A DNA stretch of 45,789 nucleotides from Chitinophagaceae bacterium (GCA_023251255.1 JAHEZD010000043.1:1-45789); one strand, 5' to 3'. Counted from the first letter of the stretch, positions 8,464 through 16,367 are shown. Notes: a model not told the origin generated them from the letters alone. Program-made: numbers and translations.

Positions 8464-9117
8464 ATGAAAATTGCATTAATCGGGGCCACAGGTTTTGTAG
8501 GCTCCAAAATTTTAGAAGAGCTATTGAACAGGCAGCACCACGTAACAGCCATAGTACGCCACCCCGAAAAACTGACTGTACAAAATCCTAAGCTTACAAT
8601 GCTACAGGGTGATGCTTTTAACGAAACTGCATTGACTGAGCAATTAAAAGGAAATGATGTAGTGGTAAGTGCTTACAATCCCGGATGGACCAATCCCAAT
8701 ATTTACAAGGAATTCTTGCAGGCATCCACCTCCATTCAACATGCCACCAAACTGGCGGGGGTAAAACGGTTTATTGTTATTGGTGGCGCTGGCAGCCTAT
8801 ATGTTGCCCCAAACCTTCAGCTAATTGATACACCAGCATTCCCCGCCGAAATAAAACCGGGCGCATCTGCGGCAAGGGAATACCTCGAAATTATCAAGCA
8901 GGAAAACGAGCTGGACTGGACCTTCTTCTCCCCTGCCATTGAAATGCACCAGGGCACTGCAGGTGTTAGAAAAGGCACTTACAGGAAAGGCCTGGAAAAC
9001 CCCGTGTTTGATGGGAACAACAGGAGCATTCTGTCAGTGGAGGACGTAGCTGTAGTCATTGCAGATGAAATTGAGAACCCGCAGCACATCAAGCAAAGGT
9101 TCACCGCAGCTTATTAA
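8464..9117 (+). CDS. NmrA/SDR-a5-like NAD(P)-binding protein
   Basis: A 217-residue atypical SDR. KIALIGATGFVGSKILEELL is the dinucleotide-binding motif and VTAIVRHPEKL the cofactor-ribose strand. RFIVIGGAGSLYV and the C-terminal DVAVVIADEIENP fit the NmrA-like/SDR-a5 group, whose members are reductases or redox sensors. The start is the ATG at MKIALIG; the longer frame upstream overlaps marR and has no family resemblance. It sits just behind marR with a likely MarR operator in the gap, so it is the best candidate for the regulated gene. Confidence 0.85.
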   Translation: MKIALIGATGFVGSKILEELLNRQHHVTAIVRHPEKLTVQNPKLTMLQGDAFNETALTEQLKGNDVVVSAYNPGWTNPNIYKEFLQASTSIQHATKLAGVKRFIVIGGAGSLYVAPNLQLIDTPAFPAEIKPGASAAREYLEIIKQENELDWTFFSPAIEMHQGTAGVRKGTYRKGLENPVFDGNNRSILSVEDVAVVIADEIENPQHIKQRFTAAY

Positions 9118-9226
9118 GCGCAATAAATAAGCAGGAACCGGATAAATAAAACGAGGGCACCAAGTTCTAGACTTGGACCCGAAAGTAAAATCAATACATA
9201 AAAATCTAAACATAAAACAATAAACC

Positions 9227-9964
9227 ATGAGCAAGAAAATCGCACTAATCACCGGTGCAAACAAAGGACTGGGCTTTGAAACAGCCAAACAATTAGGAAA
9301 GGAGAACATTACCATCATTGCAGCAAGCCGTAACAAGGAAAGGGGCGAGAAAGCCGTAGCAGCGCTAAAAGCAGAAGGCGTTGATGCTGAATTCCTGCAG
9401 TTGAATGTTGACAGCCCAACCGACATCACCAATGCATTTGACTATATCAACAACAAATATGGCAAATTGGACATTTTGATAAACAATGCAGGCATCATAG
9501 CAGAAGATGGTCACTTTGGGTCCAACACTTCCACTACCATTACGCAAGAGGAACTTTCCACGACCTTTGCTACAAACTTCTTTAATGTGGTGGCATTGAC
9601 CAATACCCTATTGCCCCTGATCAAGAAGAGCGAAGCAGGAAGGATTGTGAACCTGAGCAGTATTTTAGGGTCCCTGACATTACATGCAGACCCTGCTTCT
9701 CCTATTTACGGGTCCAAGCTGTTTGCCTACAATTCATCCAAGACTGCCCTGAATGCTTATACCGTTCATTTGGCTGCTGCCCTAGCCGATACCAATATCA
9801 AGGTGAATTCCGCACATCCAGGTTGGGTTAAAACAGAACTGGGAACAGATGCAGCACCAATGCTGGTGGATGAGGGAGCCAAGACCTCCGTGGCGCTTTC
9901 ATTGCTGGGCAATGATGGATATACCGGAAAGTATGTTCACTTGGGCCAAGAGCTGCCTTGGTAA
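9227..9964 (+). CDS. Classical short-chain dehydrogenase/reductase
   Basis: A 245-residue classical SDR, complete. TGANKGLGFE is the TGxxxGxG cofactor loop, ILINNAGI the NNAG structural motif, IVNLSSILGSL carries the catalytic serine, and YNSSK supplies the catalytic YxxxK. SAHPGWVKTELG is the conserved PG region after the active site. The likely role is NADPH-dependent reduction of a carbonyl compound; such carbonyl-reductase-like SDRs are often induced with MarR genes. The 109-base gap before it contains CCAAGT-TCTAG-ACTTGG, a weak dyad unlike the MarR sites. A strong terminator follows. Confidence 0.92.
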   Translation: MSKKIALITGANKGLGFETAKQLGKENITIIAASRNKERGEKAVAALKAEGVDAEFLQLNVDSPTDITNAFDYINNKYGKLDILINNAGIIAEDGHFGSNTSTTITQEELSTTFATNFFNVVALTNTLLPLIKKSEAGRIVNLSSILGSLTLHADPASPIYGSKLFAYNSSKTALNAYTVHLAAALADTNIKVNSAHPGWVKTELGTDAAPMLVDEGAKTSVALSLLGNDGYTGKYVHLGQELPW

Positions 9965-9997
9965 TTTTAGCTAGAGAAAACAGAGAAAAATATAGGT

Positions 9998-10034
9998 AAA
10001 AAGAAAGTCCCGAAATATTCGGGACTTTCTTTTT
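9998..10034. terminator. Bidirectional intrinsic terminator
   Basis: A 17-bp perfect stem (core AGTCCCGAA / TTCGGGACT) with a 3-base loop and A/T tracts on both sides. It separates the converging SDR gene and the His-rich gene and overlaps the latter's stop codon. Confidence 0.9.
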
Positions 10035-10302
10035 AATGATGTGCTGCTGTATCGTGGGCTTCGGTTCCATGTTCCGGCATTTCTTGCATTTTATGTGCCG
10101 GGGAATCTATTGATGTATGTTCAGGACTGCCATGTGCTTCGGTTTTTTGTTCGGTGGCATGTTCGCCACCATGCAAATTATAGGGTTTGTAAGGGCCGTG
10201 GCAATTGGACATTAAAACAAACAAACAGAATACCAGTGCAAAAGCCAGGAAAGCTGGCATAATGAAACTTTTGCTATCTCCCTCATGATGATGATTTGAC
10301 AT
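10033..10302 (-). CDS. Histidine-rich single-span membrane protein (unknown)
   Basis: I do not recognise this 89-residue protein. It has a short N-terminal HHHE segment, one membrane helix at about 14-32 (MPAFLAFALVFCLFVLM), then SNCHGPYKPYN and a hydrophilic tail with regularly spaced histidines (GGEHAT, EAHGSPEHT, PAHKM, PEHGTEAHD, AAHH). Thirteen of 89 residues are His, and the tail is also rich in Glu. This composition suggests metal binding (Cu, Zn or Ni) on the periplasmic side, but that is inference. It stands alone between a terminator and a divergent gene. A near-consensus -7 box (TATCTTGC) lies upstream on the same strand. Confidence 0.7.
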   Translation of the reverse strand: MSNHHHEGDSKSFIMPAFLAFALVFCLFVLMSNCHGPYKPYNLHGGEHATEQKTEAHGSPEHTSIDSPAHKMQEMPEHGTEAHDTAAHH

Positions 10303-10427
10303 TGTTTTGGTTTTTGTGGCGGCAAGATAAAAAAGTTGTGCTAATTATTCATGGCTTTGTCATATTAATCTGAACATGCATCATTTTAAAAGAAGCCCTG
10401 TCAATATAGCCAACCAAAACAGACTTT

Positions 10428-11030
10428 ATGTTCAATAAAAGACCCGTACTGGCTTTTATGGGCTTGTGCATATTCATGATGGCCATAGAAGGAATCTTTT
10501 CCTTTTGTGGAAAGAAAAAATGCAGTGGCTTCCTGAACCCAACTTATGACGACTGGTTCCCTTACAATACGGGTCGATCAACATTCTTCTTGTCACCAAG
10601 TGAAAAGGATAGCCTTTTTATTTCCTATACCAACAAAACCGAGCCTTACGAAACGAGCGGCGGATTTGAAAGCAAATCCTGCTCCAGCATAGGTGCCACC
10701 ATTGCTGGCAACACCAAAACCAATATAAGATTGAACATTGATGCAATGGACAATGGAACTTTCAATATTAACTTCAATTTTGGCGGGCTATCTATCAATG
10801 CCAATGCAATTACTGACACTGGATTGGCCAGTACAGGTGATGCCCCAAAAATGGCTTCCTTATTTTCAGGGTCCATCAATCTGAACAATAAAATATACAA
10901 TAATGTACAAGCCATAGAGGTGGACACGTTCAGTAGCAAGCCCTTGGTGTACAAGGTTTGGTTGGCCAAAAGCAGGGGCATTGTGGCCTATCAAAAAAGA
11001 TTGGGGCATACATTGTTTGTACTTCAGTAA
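10428..11030 (+). CDS. Membrane-anchored protein of unknown function
   Basis: A 200-residue protein that I do not recognise. An N-terminal hydrophobic segment (about 7-27, VLAFMGLCIFMMAIEGIFSF) acts as a membrane anchor or signal. It is followed by a Cys/Lys patch (FCGKKKCSGF) and a soluble part rich in Asn, Ser, Thr and beta-prone residues. It is the first gene of a same-strand run: only 18 bases separate its stop from the Lgt paralog, so the two are probably co-transcribed. A lipid-related or envelope role is inferred from that company only. Confidence 0.65.
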   Translation: MFNKRPVLAFMGLCIFMMAIEGIFSFCGKKKCSGFLNPTYDDWFPYNTGRSTFFLSPSEKDSLFISYTNKTEPYETSGGFESKSCSSIGATIAGNTKTNIRLNIDAMDNGTFNINFNFGGLSINANAITDTGLASTGDAPKMASLFSGSINLNNKIYNNVQAIEVDTFSSKPLVYKVWLAKSRGIVAYQKRLGHTLFVLQ

Positions 11031-11048
11031 TTTCCACAAAATTATTCC

Positions 11049-11819
11049 TTGCATTTTCCCGTAATAATACATTTGAGCAGGGTTGAAATTCCCCTTCATG
11101 CCATTACGGAAACGTTGGGCATCTTTATTGGCTTCCGTTATTTCATGTGGCTACGTAAAAAACAGACCGATATTATTGAAACCAGCAACCGTATCTGGAT
11201 ATTGATTGCTGCCATCTTTGGTGCAGTACTGGGCAGCAGGTTGATTGGCGGCCTGGAAGATATTGATGCGTTGCAAAAGGCCAATAACAAGCTGCTCTAT
11301 TTCTACCAGAACAAGACCGTACTGGGAGGGTTCATCTTTGGTATATGGACGGTGGAATTGGTGAAGCCGGTGATTGGCGAAAAAAAAGCTTCTGGTGACC
11401 TGTTTGTCTATCCACTGATACTGGCATTGATTGTTGGGAGGATTGGCTGCTTCAGTATGGGTATCTATGAACAGACCTATGGCACTATTTCTTCCTTGTC
11501 ATGGGCGATGGATTTGGGCGACGGGCTATTGAGGCATCCTGTTAGTTTATATGAAATCGTCTTCCTCGTATTCTTTTGGATTGGCTTGAAGCTTTTGCAG
11601 AAAAAATATATCCTGGTAAATGGGGCTAGGTTCAAATTGATGATGATGGCCTATATACTGTTCAGGTTCTTATTGGATTTTATCAAGCCGCATTATACGT
11701 TTAGCATTGGTTTATCAACTATACAAATAACTTGTGTTGTGGGATTGATGTATTATGGAAGATATATTTTGAATCCGAGGTTGTTAATCCAAAAGCCCAT
11801 CCCCTCCTTGGAGGGGTGA
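11049..11819 (+). CDS. Lgt-family membrane protein (prolipoprotein diacylglyceryl transferase paralog)
   Basis: A 256-residue polytopic protein of the Lgt family. True Lgt moves diacylglycerol from phosphatidylglycerol to the lipobox cysteine of prolipoproteins. Family landmarks are VGRIGCFSMG (Lgt GRxGNFxxGE region) and LRHPVSLYE (Lgt HPxQLYE). However, the Lgt loop HGGLxG, with its essential histidine, reads here VLGGFIFG, so the histidine is missing and the catalytic role may differ. No ATG is available; a TTG start gives MHFPVIIHLSRVEIPLHAITE, which aligns well with family N-termini. The last residues (PIPSLEG) are encoded by a small CCCCTCC/GGAGGGG hairpin repeat. It is followed by a radical SAM enzyme on the same strand. 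Confidence 0.8.
   Translation: MHFPVIIHLSRVEIPLHAITETLGIFIGFRYFMWLRKKQTDIIETSNRIWILIAAIFGAVLGSRLIGGLEDIDALQKANNKLLYFYQNKTVLGGFIFGIWTVELVKPVIGEKKASGDLFVYPLILALIVGRIGCFSMGIYEQTYGTISSLSWAMDLGDGLLRHPVSLYEIVFLVFFWIGLKLLQKKYILVNGARFKLMMMAYILFRFLLDFIKPHYTFSIGLSTIQITCVVGLMYYGRYILNPRLLIQKPIPSLEG
11801..11816. repeat. CCCCTCC/GGAGGGG hairpin repeat at gene end
   Basis: A 7-bp perfect stem with a 2-base loop forms the last codons of the Lgt paralog. A similar CCCCATCCCCTAAAGGG element lies upstream of atpA. Small C/G hairpins of this kind are scattered between Bacteroidota genes. Confidence 0.5.
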
Positions 11820-11962
11820 ACTGATTTTAAGGGGTGGAAGAGGATGGAAGAGATGGGTCGATACGCTTCGATAAAAGCTGAATTATATACTTAGTTGCTG
11901 TGTGCAACGTAACAGCAGCCAAATAGGGGTACATTGCTAGTGACCAAAAATAAAAACTGTTT

Positions 11963-13366
11963 ATGCCAGAACGTCCTTATACCTACTACGATTTTACCCT
12001 GAGTGTTTGCCCTGAATGCCTGCGAAGGGTGGATGCAAAAATTGTGTTCGAGAACAATAATGTATACATGATGAAGAACTGTGCGGAGCATGGTTTCAGT
12101 AAGGTGCTGATAGCAACGGATATTGAGTATTACAAGAATATCCGCAACTATAACAAGGCCAGTGAAGTACCCTTGAAGTTCAATACCACCACCACTTATG
12201 GCTGCCCATATGATTGTGGCCTTTGTGCGGACCATGAGCAGCATAGCTGCCTTACCGTGGTGGAAATAACCGACCGCTGCAATTTAAGTTGCCCCACTTG
12301 CTACGCCATGTCATCACCTCATTATGGCCGGCACAGAACAGTGGAGGAAGTGGAGAAAATGCTGGACATTATTGTGGCCAATGAAGGCATGCCCGATGTA
12401 GTGCAGATAAGTGGCGGCGAACCAACCGTACACCCAGATTTCTTTGAAATACTGGACATTGCCAAGACAAAGCCCATCAAGCATTTAATGGTCAATACCA
12501 ATGGCATCCGCATAGCCAAGGATTTGGAGTTTACCAAACGGTTGGCCACTTACCAACCAGATTTTGAACTGTATTTACAGTTTGACTCCTTCAAGCCTGG
12601 AGTGCTGGAACAGTTGCGTGGCAAGGACCTAACAGATGTGCGCATAAAAGCACTCGAGCATTTGAATGAAGTGAACCTCTCCACCACTTTAGTGGTAACG
12701 CTCCAAAAAGGGCTGAACGATGATGAGATTGGGAAAATCATTGATTTTGCCCTGCGGCAGAAATGTGTACGTGGCGTGACCTTTCAACCGGTACAGGTGG
12801 CTGGCAGAACGGAGAACTTCAATCCGGCGACCGACAGGATAACCATGACGGATGTGCGTCAGAGAATCCTTGACCAGACCAATGTTTTCCAACCGAACGA
12901 CCTGATACCGGTGCCCTGCAATCCAGATGCGCTGGTAATGGGTTATGCATTGAAATTGGATGGCCAGGTACTTCCCATGACCAGGTATGTGGACCCATCT
13001 GTTTTATTGAACAACAGTAGGAACACCATTGTGTACGAGCAGGACCAGCAGCTACATGAACAGATGCTGAAAATTTTCAGTACGGGCATTTCCGTGGACA
13101 GGGTAGATAGCAATATAAAGGAACTGCTCTGCTGCCTGCCGCAAATTGTGGCCCCGGGATTAAGCTATGACAACCTGTTCCGCATTATCATCATGCGGTT
13201 CATAGATGCCTATGATTTTGATGTGAGGGCCATTAAGAAAAGCTGTGTGCATATTGTACATAAGGATGGACGCATCATTCCCTTTGAAACCATGAATATG
13301 TTTTACAGGGACGATAAGGAAGAATATTTGAAGCAGTTGCAAAGGGAGAGGATGGCAGTGAAATGA
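11963..13366 (+). CDS. Radical SAM enzyme, MJ0619/tetraether lipid synthase (COG1964) type
   Basis: A 467-residue radical SAM protein. The cluster motif is C106-x3-C110-x2-C113 (RCNLSCPTCYA) and the SAM-binding GGEP is at 151-154. Ahead of it are two further metal-type motifs: SVCPEC (C16, C19) with C40/H43, rubredoxin- or zinc-ribbon-like, and GCPYDCGLCADH (C81, C85, C88, H91). This order, plus later VRGVTFQPVQVAGR and DLIPVPCNPDAL, is the pattern of COG1964, which includes MJ0619 and the archaeal tetraether lipid synthase Tes that joins lipid tails by C-C bonds. The product here is unknown. Its place between an Lgt paralog and tiny membrane proteins points to a lipid or lipoprotein substrate. 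Its stop overlaps the next start (ATGA), so translation is coupled. Confidence 0.88.
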   Translation: MPERPYTYYDFTLSVCPECLRRVDAKIVFENNNVYMMKNCAEHGFSKVLIATDIEYYKNIRNYNKASEVPLKFNTTTTYGCPYDCGLCADHEQHSCLTVVEITDRCNLSCPTCYAMSSPHYGRHRTVEEVEKMLDIIVANEGMPDVVQISGGEPTVHPDFFEILDIAKTKPIKHLMVNTNGIRIAKDLEFTKRLATYQPDFELYLQFDSFKPGVLEQLRGKDLTDVRIKALEHLNEVNLSTTLVVTLQKGLNDDEIGKIIDFALRQKCVRGVTFQPVQVAGRTENFNPATDRITMTDVRQRILDQTNVFQPNDLIPVPCNPDALVMGYALKLDGQVLPMTRYVDPSVLLNNSRNTIVYEQDQQLHEQMLKIFSTGISVDRVDSNIKELLCCLPQIVAPGLSYDNLFRIIIMRFIDAYDFDVRAIKKSCVHIVHKDGRIIPFETMNMFYRDDKEEYLKQLQRERMAVK

Positions 13367-13632
13367 ATAAGCAATTTACCATAGCATTCATTGGTTCATT
13401 TGTACTAGCAGTAATTATCATTCTGATAGATTATGCAATGATGAGCAAGGGTAGCAGGTTATGGGGCATGTATGGCCTAAGTGCTTTGTATATTTCAGGT
13501 GTTTATTTTGTTGCAGGTATCACAATGGTGTTTTTTGAAAGGACAAGAATGGTTGGAAAGGCATTCTTACTTGCCTCTGTATTAATGGCACTAATTGGCC
13601 AATCCATTTGTTCAGGAACAATAAGAATTTAG
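13363..13632 (+). CDS. Small three-span membrane protein A (unknown)
   Basis: An 89-residue hydrophobic protein with about three membrane helices (roughly 6-27, 37-57 and 64-84). It begins inside the stop codon of the radical SAM gene (ATGA overlap), so it is co-translated with that enzyme. The C-terminus reads LMALIGQSICSGTIRI. The same glycine-then-Cys-Ser/Thr ending recurs in the next two genes, so the three appear to be diverged paralogs. Function unknown; a partner or membrane-anchoring role for the enzyme is inferred. Confidence 0.7.
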   Translation: MNKQFTIAFIGSFVLAVIIILIDYAMMSKGSRLWGMYGLSALYISGVYFVAGITMVFFERTRMVGKAFLLASVLMALIGQSICSGTIRI

Positions 13633-13633
13633 C

Positions 13634-13903
13634 ATGAAAGGAATCGGTTATAGTACAAAATTGGCTGGCATAATTACCTGTACAGTTGGATTGATTGTTA
13701 CGATATGGTCCTATTATGATAATAAAGGACATGAGCTCAGTAAGCTCGGCATCTTCGCTTCCCAATCAACCTATAACCTGTTGGTTGGTTTGCTGGGCCT
13801 TGTTTTTCAATCATTCACTTCAACAAAAAAATACACCAAAGGAATTTTCATTGGACTTGGAATAAATCTTCTAATTGGTTTTTCAATTTGTACATTAGGC
13901 TAA
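13634..13903 (+). CDS. Small three-span membrane protein B (unknown)
   Basis: An 89-residue hydrophobic protein starting one base after the preceding stop. It has about three membrane segments (9-27, 46-60 and 70-87) and a short charged loop SYYDNKGHELSK. The ending LLIGFSICTLG resembles LMALIGQSICS of the gene before and LFMLGFVSCSAS of the gene after. The tight spacing indicates one transcript with the radical SAM gene. No known domain recognised. Confidence 0.68.
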   Translation: MKGIGYSTKLAGIITCTVGLIVTIWSYYDNKGHELSKLGIFASQSTYNLLVGLLGLVFQSFTSTKKYTKGIFIGLGINLLIGFSICTLG

Positions 13904-13913
13904 AGAAAATGAC

Positions 13914-14189
13914 ATGAAACTACCTGTAAAAATCATGTTGGCAAATATTGGCATAGCTATTATTATTGGGTTCCTGCTAACACTGGGTTTCGGCCAAGGC
14001 CGTTTGGATTCCTTTGTTATAACTTTAGGGGTAGTATGTCTTCTAGCAGCACTTTTGGATTTATTCATTGGCATTATCTGCCTTGTCGCAAACAGCAAGG
14101 AATGGGGACAAGGATTGTTATTAAGTTCTGGAGCCTTGTTCATGCTAGGATTTGTTAGTTGCAGCGCTAGCCTAGGTGGCTTTCATTAA
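13914..14189 (+). CDS. Small three-span membrane protein C (unknown)
   Basis: A 91-residue hydrophobic protein 10 bases after its neighbour, with membrane segments at about 7-24, 36-58 and 68-84. The end LFMLGFVSCSASLGGFH shares the Gly-x-x-x-Cys pattern with the two preceding small proteins. It is the last gene of the run; its stop overlaps the stop of the M23 peptidase gene on the other strand by four bases, leaving no room for a terminator between them. Confidence 0.68.
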   Translation: MKLPVKIMLANIGIAIIIGFLLTLGFGQGRLDSFVITLGVVCLLAALLDLFIGIICLVANSKEWGQGLLLSSGALFMLGFVSCSASLGGFH

Positions 14190-14875
14190 GCAAATCCCAT
14201 CATCTTCAATATCAAATCCGGGTCGGGGCAATTGGCTAGGTAGCTTTCCCTTTCGCTCCACTTGCACACACCCGGGTAATCCCCCTCCTTCCGCTGCATA
14301 TCAATAATGACCTGGAAATGCAAATGCGGTGGCCATTGCCCATTTTCTGTTGGCCCACCAAAATGCGCCAGCAGTTCGCCCTGCGAAACAAACTTGCCCT
14401 GCTTCAAATGCGCAATATCCTTTAAAGAAAGATGGCCATACAAAGTATGGAACGTATACGCTTCCAATTGGTGCTGGAGAATAATGGTGGCACCATAGTC
14501 GCCATAGTGGTCATTAAAGGCAAAACTGTGTACCGTGCCCCCTAGCGGGGCAAAGATTTTTGTGCCCTCCTTGCCCCAAATATCGATACCAAGGTGCAAG
14601 CGGCGGGGTTCTTCCCCACTATCAAACACTTCGCTCCTTGCATAAATGCTGCGGTGTTCATTGTACCCACCAATTCCATATAAGGCATCCGCAGCAGTCA
14701 ATTGTTCATTGATGTACCGGCAAAATATCTCCGTGTCCCCAATAATTTCCTTTGTAAGCGTTGGGTTGCTGGCCGTAAAATCCATCAGCAATAATTTATC
14801 TGTTGCTGGATTGAAAGCAACAACAGGCGAAAATAGCTGCTGGTGGGTGGAAATTATTGCTGCAATATTGGCCAT
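14186..14875 (-). CDS. M23-family metallopeptidase (LytM-like)
   Basis: A 229-residue protein with a LytM/M23 zinc peptidase domain in its C-terminal two thirds. The zinc ligands are visible: HLGIDIWG (H and D of HxxxD), then YGHLSL and PHLHFQV (the HxH motif). M23 enzymes cut glycyl or cross-bridge bonds in peptidoglycan. The start is set at MANIAAI because the longer frame runs into the divergent EamA promoter area. There is no signal peptide, which is unusual for a wall hydrolase; the N-terminal half (FNPATDKLLLMDFTASNP) is seen in other Bacteroidota members of this type. It may act on another peptide or leave by an unknown route. Confidence 0.85.
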   Translation of the reverse strand: MANIAAIISTHQQLFSPVVAFNPATDKLLLMDFTASNPTLTKEIIGDTEIFCRYINEQLTAADALYGIGGYNEHRSIYARSEVFDSGEEPRRLHLGIDIWGKEGTKIFAPLGGTVHSFAFNDHYGDYGATIILQHQLEAYTFHTLYGHLSLKDIAHLKQGKFVSQGELLAHFGGPTENGQWPPHLHFQVIIDMQRKEGDYPGVCKWSERESYLANCPDPDLILKMMGFA

Positions 14876-14922
14876 GCAGTAAAAATAGACCGAACTTCCA
14901 TCACTAATCAAACTCTTTTGTT

Positions 14923-15336
14923 ATGTGGTGGATATACGCTTTGCTCTCTGCACTGTTTGCATCCCTTACTGCCATCTTTGCCAAAGTGGGCATCAAGCAT
15001 GTGGACACCAATTTGGCAACGGCCATCCGCACCACCATTGTGCTGGTGCTTGCCTGGGGCATTGCCTTTTTTAGCAGGAAACAAATTTCCTTACAGAGTT
15101 TGACCAAGCAGAACTGGCTGTTCCTGGTACTGTCCGGCATGGCCACTGGCCTCTCCTGGATATTCTATTTCAAGGCACTGCAAGCGGGCAAGGTATCGCA
15201 AGTGGCACCAGTGGACAAGCTAAGCGTGGCACTTACCATCATTCTGGCCTTTGTTTTCTTAGGCGAACCACTGACTGCCAAAACTGCTGCTGGTGCGCTG
15301 CTTATCATTGGCGGGACGGTGGTGCTGATTGTATAG
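14923..15336 (+). CDS. EamA-domain transporter (single-domain DMT family)
   Basis: A 137-residue membrane protein with one EamA unit of about five helices, half the size of typical ten-helix drug/metabolite transporters. ALLSALFASLTAIFAKVGI opens the domain and WIFYFKALQAGKVSQVAPVDKLSV is the conserved EamA loop, followed by LGEPLT. Single-unit proteins of this kind work as dimers. The substrate is unknown. It is divergent from the M23 gene with a 47-base gap and ends before a 58-bp palindrome. Confidence 0.88.
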   Translation: MWWIYALLSALFASLTAIFAKVGIKHVDTNLATAIRTTIVLVLAWGIAFFSRKQISLQSLTKQNWLFLVLSGMATGLSWIFYFKALQAGKVSQVAPVDKLSVALTIILAFVFLGEPLTAKTAAGALLIIGGTVVLIV

Positions 15337-15384
15337 TTCCCAACTAATTTTAATCGAAAAATGGCGCTTGTTTTTCAACATCCC

Positions 15385-15442
15385 CTTTTGTGACCGTTTT
15401 TTTGCGACCGTTTAAACGGTCGCAAAAAAACGGTCACAAAAG
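15385..15442. terminator. 58-bp perfect palindrome, likely bidirectional terminator
   Basis: Two perfect 29-base arms meet at GTTTAAAC with no loop. Each arm contains GACCGTTT twice, separated by T5-GC... spacing, and the runs of seven T and seven A sit inside the arms. It lies between the converging EamA and DUF3667 genes, where a terminator is expected. The arms are far longer than needed for termination. Confidence 0.75.
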
Positions 15443-15511
15443 AATAGGGATAAATTATTCATGATTTGCAAAGCAAAATGTCAACAAATGTTGTAGGCTT
15501 TAGATTAATCA

Positions 15512-16255
15512 TCACCCCTTCCACCAGGGGTACATAATACCAACCAGTACAAAAGCATTCAAGTAGATGAATACCAGGCAGATATTCATGAAAAACAGGC
15601 GCCAGAAAAGGCCCATCTTGCCTTTGTAAGGCTTCATCCAGTTTTTGAAAGCATAGGAATAGTAGAACATGAATATGATCATGAATATGGTAAACTTAGT
15701 CCCTTCTTCAAAGCCCATGCTTACTTTGACCAGGTTAACCAGTTTCAATGCAAGTATCACCACATTCAACTGTGCGGCCATGAAGGTATTGCCCAAGAAA
15801 TGCTCCCAGTAATTATAACCCTTGTTTTTGAAGAAAAGCCAGGTAACCAGGCTTAAAAAGGGAATGAGCAAGAATATGAGCAAACTGAAATATCGTTGAA
15901 AGAATACCAGTTCTATATGCTTTGGGAAAATATGATGAACTTGATAATAAGTGAGTTTTTCAATAAAGGGCACCAATAAAGTACAAATGGTAGACATCAA
16001 TATCACATAGGCAAATGGCCTGTAATGCTTTGCCCGCTTGCCTTCCAAATATTCCTTGATAGACGTGCCGGGGCTTTTGAACATCCATTTGAGGGTATAG
16101 AAAAAACCTTTGTCAATATGGAAAACGGAATGCGGTATATCATGCATGAAATAAGCAAGGCCTATCCTTTCTGTATGTGCCGACTGGCCACATTGAGGAC
16201 AGAAATGACCCTGGTATTGTTTGCTACAGTTTTTGCAGGTGACGGTTGCTGGCAT
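15512..16255 (-). CDS. DUF3667 membrane protein with N-terminal zinc ribbon
   Basis: A 247-residue member of DUF3667, common in Bacteroidota and functionally unknown. CKNCSKQYQGHFCPQCGQ at the N-terminus is a four-cysteine zinc ribbon. HDIPHSVFHIDKGFFYTLKWMFKSPG and IKEYLEGKRAKHYRPFAYVI are the conserved family strings. Four to five membrane helices follow. The membrane topology places the ribbon in the cytosol. It is followed by the palindromic terminator, and the orphan antitoxin lies upstream on the same strand. Confidence 0.88.
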   Translation of the reverse strand: MPATVTCKNCSKQYQGHFCPQCGQSAHTERIGLAYFMHDIPHSVFHIDKGFFYTLKWMFKSPGTSIKEYLEGKRAKHYRPFAYVILMSTICTLLVPFIEKLTYYQVHHIFPKHIELVFFQRYFSLLIFLLIPFLSLVTWLFFKNKGYNYWEHFLGNTFMAAQLNVVILALKLVNLVKVSMGFEEGTKFTIFMIIFMFYYSYAFKNWMKPYKGKMGLFWRLFFMNICLVFIYLNAFVLVGIMYPWWKG

Positions 16256-16367
16256 ACGGTTTATTTCAAGACAATATTACTCATCTTGGCAAGATTTCTC
16301 TAGCGATATCTTTTTAGTGGTTTTTGTTTTTGGTGGATAGAAATGATGATAATCGTTAATGATGTGC

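Noticed and set aside
9165-9181. CCAAGT-TCTAG-ACTTGG as a third MarR operator
   Set aside because: It shares no sequence with the two matched MarR dyads and may be a small chance hairpin.
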